Shown here piece by piece: positions 54,866 to 64,000 of a stretch of 64,000 bases of DNA. Under the pieces are notes generated by a model. The model was not told the origin of the DNA and made no database searches. It saw only the letters and a program-made list of their open reading frames with translations. The position numbers and the translations under genes were made by a program. The first letter of the stretch is position 1; each line of letters starts with the position of its first letter. The stretch is from Synanceia verrucosa (Eukaryota > Chordata > Actinopteri > Perciformes > Synanceiidae), in NCBI GenBank assembly GCA_029721515.1, contig CM056568.1, forward strand, positions 310,001-374,000. The letters are read 5' to 3'.

Positions 54866-56471
54866 CAGTCATGGAAAAAATTATTAGACCACCCTTGTTT
54901 TCTTCAATTTCTTGTTAATTTTAATGCCTGGCTCAACTAAAGGTACATTTGTTTGGACAATTATAATGATAACAACAAAAATAGCTCATGAGAGTTTAAT
55001 TTAAGAACTAAGGATTATTCATTTTCCATGGTTTTCTTGATAATAACCAAAATTACTTAAATTCTTACATCAATAGCTATGGCATTGTACCGCCAAAAAC
55101 ACTACTTTTAAGCATTCCATGTTTTCTTTTCTGTTTGCTTTAAACACATGATACACACAAGAGTTAATACTTGATTGCATAACCATTGTTTTTGATGACT
55201 GCAGCCATGCGTCTTGGCATGCTCTCCACCAGCTTCTGACATTGTTCTGCTGTCACAGCAGCCCATTCCTGTTGGACAAATTCAAACAAATTTTCTTTGT
55301 TTCTGGGCTTGTGGTTCTCCATTTTGAGTTTGATGATTTTCCACAGGTTTTCAATTGGATTAAGATCTGTGATTGAGCAGGCCAAGGCATGGTGCGAATG
55401 TTGTGGTTCTCCATCCAGGCTTTAACTGACCTTGCCGTGTGGCAAGGGGCATTGTCTTGTTGGAAAATCCAGTCATTCGAGGCAGGAAAGAGTTTTCCAG
55501 CTGATGGAAGAAGACTGTTTTCAAGGGTAGTCCTGTACTTGACCTGGTTCATTCAGCCTTCACACAATTGCATTTGCCCTGTTCCACTCAGACTGAAACA
55601 ACCCCAGATCATGACTGATCCACACCCATGTTTTACTGTAGGGGCAAGACAGTCTGGGTTGTAAGCTTCTCCAGGCTTCCTCCTAACCAGTAAGTTGGCT
55701 GGAGTGGGCATCAATTCAAAATTGGATTCATCACTGAAGAGAACCTTAGCCCAATCATCAACAGTCCAATCCTTGTGGTCTCGAGCAAAGAGTAACCGGG
55801 CCTTCCTCTGCCTTTCATTGATGAAGGGCTTCTTGCGTGCTCTGTGTGACTTCAAACCAGCTTCAACAAGTCGGTTTCGAACTGTCCTTGCCGAGCAAGT
55901 CACATTTCTCGACAGTGCCCACTCATTTTTAAGGTCCCTGGAGGTCTGACGACGATTCCTGACACAGGAACGGATGAGTGCACGGTCATCTCGTGGGGTA
56001 GAAAGACGCTTCCTGCCACGGCCAGGTAGCAATTTGGTAGTGCCATGTTCAGCTTGTTTTTTTTTGTTGGAATGAACGGCTGTCTTGGAGATCTTCAGTT
56101 TTTCGCTACCTGTCTCTCACTCATGCCAATTTCCAGCAGTGCCAAGATGGCTGCCTTTGTTGCTTCACGTAATTCTTTTGTTTTAGGCATTATGTGAGAG
56201 CTGACAACTTCTGAGTTGTGCTACGGCTTGAATGTAAGCAGGAAACCACTCTAGGCCTTTGCATGTGCAGTGCTGCTTGTGACATGAAATGGCCTCTTAT
56301 ATACCCTGGGAATCAATTAAGCTTAAGAATGTCAAATAGGACATAACGTATTATGTGACCAGCTGCATTTTTTGTTGTGTTCATTGTATTATACGTTTAG
56401 TGGTACCAGATATTAGAATGAACAAGAAATTGAAGAAAACAAGGGTGGTCTAATAATTTTTTCCATGACTG
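54866..56471 (-). mobile_element. Complete Tc1-type transposon, 1606 bp
   Basis: Near-perfect terminal repeats: both ends read CAGTCATGGAAAAAATTATT inward, matching for about 50 bp, with TA on each side (54864-54865, 56472-56473). The transposase lies at 56190-55164 on the minus strand. The ends are well preserved, so the copy could still be mobilised in trans. Confidence 0.95.
55164..56190 (-). pseudogene. Tc1 transposase, nearly intact (one stop, two frameshifts)
   Basis: Minus-strand ATG 56190: MPKTKELREATKAAILALLE with GMSERQVAK. A one-base loss near 56105 follows, and the next frame carries RGRKRLSTPRDDRALIRSCV, the paired helix-turn-helix and the GRPR-like hook. Catalytic residues: first Asp in VLFSDESNFEL, second in FQQDNAPCHTARSVKAW, and the Glu in DLNPIENLWKIIKLKM. 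A single stop (55555-55553) stands in place of an Arg between LCEG and MNQVKYRTTLENS. A one-base loss near 55380 shifts the frame before DLNPIE. The end is AVIKNNGYAIKY. Length and DDE layout match family members of about 340 residues. Confidence 0.9.
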
Positions 56472-56725
56472 TATGTGTGAAGTGTCACTTTGAGCCCATG
56501 AAGGCATCAAAAAATCAACTGCAAAGAAAATCAAGAAGCTGTCATTGGACTAACAATGGAAAACATTAAATTCATCTCACTTTTTCAGCAAACGAGGGCA
56601 CAAGGCAGCAGAATGAACAGGAGTCAGATTTGCCTATTTATTGTTATTAATATGACAATCAATAATCAAAATTGCCACAGTCATAGTTTCAGTAAATGTG
56701 ATCAGTATATGATCTCCCTTTCATT

Positions 56726-57705
56726 AGGGCCCGAGCGGACTGTTAAACAGGTCCGCAAGGGACCTATTGAAACTGTAATGCTTATTAGGGCCCGAGCGGA
56801 CTGTGAAACAGGTCCGACCTATTGAAACTGTAATGTTTATTAGGGCCCGAGCGGACTGTGAAACAGGTCAGCAAGGGACCTATTGAAACTGTAGTGTTTA
56901 TTATTATTATTAGGGCCCGAGCGGACCGTGAAACAGGTCCGCAAGGGACCTATTGAAACTGTAGTGTTTATTATTATTAGGGCCCGAGCAGACTGTGAAA
57001 CAGGTCCGCAAGGGACCTATTGAAACTGTAATGTTTATTCTTCTTCTTCTTCTTCTTCTTCTTATTAGGGCCCGAGCGGACTGTGAAACAGGTCCGCAAG
57101 GGACCTATTGAAACTGTAGTGTTTATTATTATTATTAGGGCCCGAGCGGACTGTGAAACAGGTCCTCAAGGGACCTATTGAAACTGTAGTGTTTATTATT
57201 ATTATTATTAGGGCCCGAGCGGACTGTGAAACAGGTCCGCAAGGGACCTATTGAAACTGTAATGTTTATTCTTATTCTTATTATTATTATTATTTAGGGC
57301 CCGAGCGGACTGTGAAACAGGTCCGCAAGGGACCTATTGAAACTGTAGTGTTTATTAGGGCCCGAGCGGACTGTGAAACAGGTCCGCAAGGGACCTATTG
57401 AAACTGTAGTGTTTATTATTATTATTATTAGGGCCCGAGCGGAATGTGAAACAGGTCCGCAAGGGACCTATTGAAACTGTAATGTTTATTTAGGGCCCGA
57501 GCGGACTGTGAAACAGGTCCGCAAGGGACCTATTGAAACTGTAGTGTTTATTATTATTATTATTATTAGGGCCCGAGCGGACTGTGAAACAGGTCCGCAA
57601 GGGACCTATTGAAACTGTAGTGTTTATTATTATTATTATTATTAGGGCCCGAGCGGACTGTGAAACAGGTCCGCAAGGGACCTATTGAAACTGTAATGTT
57701 TATTC
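56726..57705 (+). repeat. Tandem array of 14 GGGCCCGAGCGGAC hairpin units
   Basis: Units of about 60 bp start at about 56726, 56787, 56842, 56912, 56979, 57067, 57137, 57210, 57295, 57357, 57430, 57492, 57568 and 57643. They are separated by variable (TTA)n, or CTT repeats at 57040-57065. Each unit has GCGGACTGTGAAACAGGTCC with its stem partner GCGGAC/GTCCGC, then AAGGGACCTATTGAAACTGT. Substitutions are few, so expansion is recent. It abuts the reverse arm of the large repeat. Confidence 0.95.
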
Positions 57706-58825
57706 TTATTATTATTCCTGTACATGTGTTTTCCCAAATTTCACCCCCTTTCCCATTGTCAAAAAGTATAAATTTGCACATTCCTGCGGCCCGCCCCGAA
57801 ATTCGATATTTTGGGGTGTTCACACACGTTGCACGCAAAATGGCTGAATGGCGCCCCCTACAAAGTTGAAAAATCCCCATAGGGAAATTCGCCAACTTTG
57901 TTGTACCTCAACAAAAATTGGTAGAGATGTTAAGCATACATGTACAAACAAAATTTTCACTTGGCAGGAAGTTGAAATTCAACTTGTAAACTGTCGGCCA
58001 TTTTGCATTTTCTATTTTCTGATGAAAACGAACTCGTCCTAGGGATTTCGTCCGACCGACTTGAAATTTGGTACAGAACATCTCCAGACCTAGCTGAGCA
58101 AAAGTTGTGCTCTGCGCGTAATTAGGTCAAAGGGCGTGGCCGCTAGGGCTCGACAAATTTTGGCGAATTCGCCGTCAAAATTCGAACGGCTCTCACATTC
58201 ACATAGTGGATCCTAGCAACTTCAAATTTTCTGAGCATGACGGGGACGCGGCCCTGAAAGTTCCGATATATTCATATTAAGTCTTACTCGTAGCGCCCCC
58301 CGGTGGTAACAGGAAGTGACCCGTTCTTACTTTTTACTTTTACCGATTTCACATAATTTACTTCATCAACTTCATTACACTTCTAAAACATAAATAACAA
58401 CTCAGTGTAGCTACAGTCCGAACGCTGTGAGGCTACGGCTAACGGCGCCCGTGTGGCGGCGCGGCAATTTTTGACAATTTTTCAAGAAAATACGTTTGCC
58501 TTATGACGGTTTAAATAAACTCGTATCATCATGAAAATTGATGCACAGGTCAAGGCTGGCGTCCTCTAACATCTGATGTGGTCCCCGCCCAGGGGCGTGG
58601 CCAAATGCCTCCACAGCGCCACCCTTTACGTTTACATGTTCTGATACGACATAGGTGACCCCATCGACTTCATTCCACTTCTAAAACATCCACAACACAT
58701 TGGTGAAGCTACATTACGAACACCGTGAAGCTACGATAAACGACGTCCGTATGGCAGCGCCGTGTCTTCCGATTTTTCGCCAAGAAAATACGTTTGGCTT
58801 TTTGATGGCTTTAATAAAGTCGTAC
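57706..58825 (-). repeat. Large teleost repeat, reverse arm
   Basis: Reverse complement of motifs in 52964-54600: e.g. GATTTCGTCCGACCGACTTG (58043), GTTGTGCTCTGCGCGTAATT (58104), TTTGGCGAATTCGCCGTC (58157). Ends at about 58825, where the Tx1/L1 LINE begins. Confidence 0.8.
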
Positions 58826-58893
58826 TCACAAACCACAACATTCTATTTACATTACACTATCACTAACTCAGTGTCCGAACATCGTCTCTTCTT

Positions 58894-61800
58894 ATGTCTA
58901 AGTTAAACTTAGTTTCCTGGAATGTACATGGCATACGCTCACAGACAAAAAGAATTAAAATCCTGGACTATGTCTCTAAACTAAAAGCAGATATTCTTCT
59001 TTTGCAATAGACACATCTACTACAATCAGAAGAGAAATCTCTTACAGATTCAAATTATAATATTATATTTTCATCTTGTTATAACAGTAGACAAAGAGGA
59101 GTCTCTATTCTAATCCACAAGAGAGTCCCGTTTACCTTAAACTGTTTGATAACAGACCCAGAGGGCAGATACATTATTATTCAAGCAACGATTTTTGATA
59201 AACAATACACAATTGCCAATCTGTATGCTCCCAATAGTGATGATCCAGCCTTCTTTCATACAGTTTTCTTTCATTTATCAGACTTAAATGCTACCTCAAC
59301 TACTATTATTGGAGGTGACTTTAACATAGTCTTAAATCCCTCTGTAGACCGATCGAACATGCCAATGCAGACAAAACAATTACAATCAGTCCTAACCATA
59401 CGGGACTATATGAAAGATTTTGGACTAGATGATGTCTGGAGACTCAAAAACCCAACAAAAAGGGAATATACTTTCTTTTCTGCAGTACACAAGTCATTTT
59501 CAAGAATTGACTTTTTTCTTTCAAATAACTCCATCACACACAAAATTACCACTAGAATTCACCCAATCATCATCAGTGACCATGCACCTATATCCCTCAG
59601 TCTGCAAACTGACACTTACCGTAAACCTCCTCAGACCTGGCGCTTCAACATATCTCTACTTAAAGATCCTGAATTTGATCAAATGGTAAGGAGAGAGTGG
59701 GCAGACTTTCTAGAAAATAATGACTTTCCAGATTCATCTCCTTCCTTACTTTGGGAAACCTGGAAGGCCGTAATTAGAGGTAAAATAATATCGTACTCTT
59801 CATACAAGAAAAGAAAGGAACAACAAATAAAGACAGATATTGAGGAAAAAATTAAACAACTTTCGCAGGATTATGCATTAAATCCAAGCGAACAATTACA
59901 ATCTGAGTTACACAATGCAAAGTTATGCCTCGACGACATTTTATCAAAGAAAACAGATTTTTTACTACAACAACTGCGATACAATGATTTCGAGCATAGC
60001 AACAAATCAGGCAAATTTCTTGCGAATTTAGTACAACGCAACAGAGAAAAATCTTTTATAACAGCAATACAGGATCCTACTGGCAAATATACTCAATCAC
60101 CTCAAGAAATCAATCAGATGTTTTATAGCTATTACCACAAGCTATATTCAGCAACAGTTAACCCCAACAAAGATGATATTCACACATTTCTCAACAATCT
60201 AAAGTTGCCTGAACTAACATCTGAATGCAGAGACAGTTTAGATGCTCCAATGACTATCAGTGAATTACAATGTGCATTAGTATGTCAGCGGGCAAAGCAC
60301 CTGGTCCGGATGGTTTCCCTGCTGAATTTCTCAAACATTTCTGGCTAATGCTAGCACCCCTTTTTTTCAGAACAGTTATGGAGATTAAAAATAAAGGCTA
60401 TATAAGCGCTCACATGAACACAGCTGCAATAAAGTTATTATTGAAACCAGATAAAGACCCCACGCAGCCTGCTAGCTATCGACCTCTGTAGCTAATCAAC
60501 TCTGACATCAAAATTATATCTAAAGCACTCGCTTCCAGGTTGGAGAAAATTATCCCGGCTATAATTCACAACGATCAAACAGGTTTTATTAAAGGCCGAC
60601 ACTCCACTAACAACTTTAGAAGGCTTCTAAATCTGATCAATTTGACACAGCGCTGCAATAGAGAAGCGATCGTTATATCACTTGATGCAGAAAAAGCCTT
60701 TGACAAAGTTAACTGGTCCTTTCTCTTCTCTGTACTTCATAAATTTGGTTTCGGTGACTCATTTATCCAGTGGGTTTCAACTCTGTATAACTCACCTAAA
60801 GCTACTGTCACGACTAATGGGATCACTTCACAAAGCTTCACTTTGCAAAGGGGAACTAGACAAGGATGTCCACTCTCTCCCTTACTGTTTGCAATTTTTA
60901 TCGAACCATTGGCTGCAGCGGTACGTCAGAACAACAGTATCAAAGGTATCTGCTCTCTGAAGTCTGAACACAAAATTAATCTATACGCGGATGACATTTT
61001 ACTTTATTTAGAAAAACCAAAAACATCAATGAAGGAAGTATGTAAACTCATCACAACCTTCTCACGCCTATCAGATTACTCCATCAACTGGTCAAAATCA
61101 ATTATACTGCCTTTAACAGAGAGCTCATGGAATCCTGCAATCCAAAACACTCATTACTCTTTCCCTACAGGCAACATCAGATATCTGGGCATAAATATTT
61201 CCTCCAAACTCTCAGATCTTGTCCACTTGAACTTCACACCACTTGTGGACAAAGTGTGTGGTGATCTGAGCCGTTGGAATAACCTTCCTATCTCACTGTT
61301 GGGACGAATAGCTACTGTCAAGATGAAAATATTACCCCAAATCAACTATCTCTTCTCCATGATCCCATTTAAACCCACAACAAAATGGTTCCAAACATTA
61401 GATTCAGCTATCGGTAAATTCTACTCAAAGAACAAAAAGGCTACAATCAGCCTGGCTACTCTCCAGAAGAATAAGTCTGAAGGTGGACTGGAGGCTCCCA
61501 ATTTTCTGCATTACTACCTAGCTAATCAGTTACAATACCTTATCAAGTGGATCCATCCACAGGAAGAATATAACTCCTGGATGGAACTAGAACAGTTAGA
61601 CTGCAGCCATATTAAACCCGCTGATCTACCCTTTATCACCTCTATTCTTAAAAATCATTCCTGCTTCAAGAATCCCTTGATCGCCTCCACACTGTCTGCA
61701 TGGTGGAGAGCCCTTGAAATCACAGGTTCACCACTTCAACCCAGTATACTCTCACCAATCTGGTACAACCCAGACTTTGTAAACAATAAAACCCCTCTCT

Positions 61801-62681
61801 ATCTCAGTACATGGGCAAAGAAGGGGGTCACCCATCTCCATCACCTCCTCCAAGATAACATATTTATGACATACACAGACTTATTCCAAACCTTTGGAAT
61901 AAGGAATGGAAATTTTCTCCAATACCTGCAGGTAAAGAAAACAATTACAAAGACAATCCCAACACTTCAGTCCACCTCTCAGCCACCTGATTTACAGCCA
62001 CCTGAATTTATCAAATACATCACCAAATTGTTGCCCAAAAATAAGAAAAACCTCTCAAAAATGTATAGTTTCCTCTCAAAGACAGACTCTATACATTTAC
62101 CAATCCCAAAATGGGAGAAAGACTTATCCATGCCCTTAGACCATGATTTTTGGACTCAGATCTGTGGAAACACATTTAGCATGACAAAAAATACTAACCT
62201 ACAACTGATCCAATTTAAGGTTCTCCACAGAGCACACGTAACGCGGTATAAAATGTATAAAATGGGTTTCTCACAGTCTGACTTGTGCACCCAATGCACT
62301 CAAAAAACTACTGATACTTATTTTCATGCACTGTGGCTATGTTCTCCTGTATTTCAATTCTGGGCAACAGTAACACAGAAACTCTCTTCTATTTTGGACT
62401 GCAGGATCCCACAATCTCCAAACTTATGCTTAATTGGCGATTTTACTACAGCGACAGTACCAGTCATTCACCTCCAACCCACGCTTGCAGCTCTCGCCAT
62501 CGCTAAGAAGACCATCTTGGTTAATTGGAAGGATAAGAGAGCAATCAACATTACCCATTGGCTAAACCTCCTCTTTGAGCATATCGCACTTGAGAAAATA
62601 TCTGCTTCCCGAAAGAACCAATTGACATCTTTTACAGAAAAATGGTCTCCATTTATTAGAGCTCTCAATATAAATCTATAG
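58894..62681 (+). pseudogene. LINE ORF2 (endonuclease + RT), two stops and one frameshift
   Basis: ATG 58894 (MSKLNLVSWNVHGIRSQTKR). A TAG at 59008-59010 replaces the residue before THLLQ (usual QETH/QQTH; this Glu is catalytic in the family). The endonuclease continues in the same frame: LYAPNSDD, IIGGDFNIVLN, SRIDFFLS, ISDHAPI. A frameshift near 60280 leads to the RT (GKAPGPDGFPAEFLK, PASYRPL). A TAG at 60489-60491 interrupts it. Then one open frame of 713 codons carries DAEKAFDKVNW, TRQGCPLSPLLF, catalytic YADD (60984-60995), RYLGINISSKL and the C-terminal CTQCTQKTTDTYFHALWLC knuckle. Compared with the 13145 element it is a different Tx1 subfamily (YADD versus FADD). Confidence 0.9.
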
Positions 62682-64000
62682 TCTATTCTTGTTTCCCCCT
62701 TTTTTTTTTTTTTTTTTTTAAACATTGACCTACATTTTTTGGCAGAAGAAAAATCTCTATTTATTAGAGCTCTTAATATAAATTCATAGTCTGCTCTTGT
62801 CTGTTAGCATATGCCGACCCCTCTCATAAATTTGAGCTGTTCCAGAAAATATTCATTCTCTCTGTGCCTTTGTTCTGATCCCTAACTTGTCTCCTCTTCT
62901 CCTTTATTGCAGTTGAATAACCATCTCTTCATTAAGGACTGATGGATCCAAGGACTCCAAGGCTGGGAGCTGGCACAAGGGGATTACTTTTCCTCTTGTC
63001 CCTGGTGTTGCTCTACGATTCTGAGAGGCCTGCCCGGCTGTGGCCACTCCCCCCGGGGGTGGATGTGTCCGATGTCTCTCCTTTTGGGCCCTATGGCTTC
63101 TGGGCCTTCGCTGTTTTCCGGGGTCCGGGGGGGGGTAGTTGCCCCTATCTCCTCATGGCGGTCTGGCTGGCTTCCCAGTTCCTTTCCTGCCCGCGTCCCC
63201 TCCTCTCTTCTCTCCTACCTGCCTGCTCCTCCTCCCCCCCTCTCCCGTCCCCGGGGTGTCTGGGGGTCCTCGTCGCTGGTGGGGTTGGCTTTGGGGCCGG
63301 GGGCTCTCTTCTGGGGGGGGGGGTGTGGGTGCTCTGGCCCGCACGTGCTCAGGCAATCGCCTGGGCCTGCATATCACTACTGGAGTTCCAAGCTCAGCTT
63401 GCTCGATCCTCGATCCGGGTCCGACGCGTTCCTGGGCTGTGATGGGGCCAAGCCGGACGGGGGCTTGCTCCGTTCCCAGCGGAGCTTGTCTCCTCGTGCT
63501 GGGGGGGTGGTGGGGCGGATCAGTGTTACGGTGGGTCGGGGGCCTCCTCGCACACAAGGGGGCATCCCGGGGCTTGGGGGGGAGCGATCTGGGTCCGCCG
63601 GTAGGGGGATTGTTTGCCGGACAGCGCTGGCTTGCGCATCTGGCTCCCGGCTGGTGGAGTGCGTATCGATCCTTTTCGGCTGTGCTGGTTGGTCGCTGCA
63701 TCTCTAATTCTGCATGGCTGCTGGGGCTCTGCTCTGAGGCTGCAGCTTTCAGGGTCATGGTGTTGGTGGGGCCTGCTGGTTTGTGTGGGATCTCCCTGGC
63801 CCCTGGCCTCTTGATCCTGGGGGCCCAGTGCTTCAGGAGCTATGCCCATCTCTTCTACTCCCCTCGCGGCTCTGTGCTCCCTCGCTCTCTCGTCCCCCCT
63901 CCCTCCGGAGGGGAGCGCTCGGTTCGCGGGTCTTGCCTCATGGGCGGCGGTGGCCTCCTGTCTCCCCGGGTGTTGGGGTGGCTGGGGGGGTGTGGGCGGG
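62682..64000 (+). other. LINE 3'UTR, G/C-rich with many G runs
   Basis: A diverged copy of the ORF2 end lies at 62738-62803 (CTATTTATTAGAGCTCTTAA), after a T21 run. From 62960 on the plus strand is packed with G and C runs, including G11 at 63313-63323. ORFs here (e.g. 62942-63442, 63063-63707, 63758-63153) are open because of base bias, low complexity and unlike any known family, so they are not called as genes. Confidence 0.6.

Larger units (their letters stand above)
58821..64000 (+). mobile_element. Tx1/L1-type LINE, 5'-truncated, with long G/C-rich 3'UTR
   Basis: Begins just before ORF2 (no ORF1), carries endonuclease, RT and C-terminal knuckle (58894-62681), then a 3'UTR that turns strongly G/C-rich from about 62960 and runs off the window. 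Start within the large repeat fits 5' truncation on insertion. The right end and target duplication are outside the window. Confidence 0.8.

Noticed and set aside
56726..57705. CRISPR-like array of regularly spaced repeats
   Set aside because: The spacers are (TTA)n or CTT microsatellites of varying length, not unique sequences; the genome is vertebrate and no cas genes exist. It is a tandem satellite.
62942..63758. Long overlapping ORFs on both strands in the G/C-rich end (166, 214 and 201 codons)
   Set aside because: Open because of base bias. Low-complexity Pro/Gly/Ser/Arg products with no domain, lying in a LINE 3'UTR.

Overview
This window looks like a teleost fish genome: one vertebrate-style host gene with GT/AG introns, buried in a dense, layered set of fish-type transposable elements. 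These include L2/CR1, Rex1-like and Tx1/L1 LINEs, tRNA-derived SINEs with (GGAT)n tails, Tc1, hAT, PIF/Harbinger and Kolobok DNA transposons, a Penelope-like fragment, a chromodomain Ty3/gypsy element and BEL/Pao. The species cannot be told from the sequence. There are no bacterial genes, operons, CRISPR arrays or canonical tRNA/rRNA genes.

Host gene (plus strand, 3281-30504). Five exons with consensus splice sites and matching phases encode the last 826 residues of a protein I read as an ITPR-interacting-domain (ITPRID/SSFA2/KRAP-like) family member. They are a 651-codon Ser/Pro-rich exon, three exons rich in predicted coiled coil, and a 15-codon terminal exon ending in TAA. The N-terminal part lies upstream of the window. 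Family assignment is from memory of conserved motifs and is moderately confident. The splice structure is read directly from the sequence.

Layout. 1-2030: 5' part of an L2/CR1 LINE on the minus strand. 5234-10689 (intron): SINEs, a TTA-flanked PIF-type element and a palindromic TA/TG/CA microsatellite. 10818-24648 (intron): a 1.49-kb Harbinger-like element, a full-length Tx1/L1 LINE with 14-bp target duplications that itself took a SINE, and a three-level nest of Tc1 containing Kolobok containing hAT. 24761-30456: LTR-like and Penelope-like debris. 30505-38100: a hAT, LTR-like repeats, two Rex1-like LINEs, a Tc1 fragment and a minisatellite. 38700-43320: a minus-strand chromodomain gypsy element interrupted by a plus-strand BEL/Pao fragment. 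43340-52765: Harbinger, Tc1, decayed P2X7-like and THAP coding remnants, and repeats with minisatellites. 52960-58825: two oppositely oriented arms of a large teleost repeat around a Tc1 element, with a 14-unit tandem hairpin array. 58821-64000: a 5'-truncated Tx1/L1 LINE with a very G/C-rich 3' tail running off the window.

Most unusual: the Kolobok element (TTAA target duplication, AGAG...CTCT ends) carries two ORF remnants. One is a THAP zinc-finger gene on the minus strand. The other is a three-exon gene on the plus strand for a P2X7-C-terminal-like cysteine-rich domain. A second decayed copy of the P2X7-like ORF lies at 46.5 kb. Also notable are several near-perfect inverted repeats that look like template-switch events, and a (TG)n(CG)n microsatellite lying directly on a host 3' splice site.
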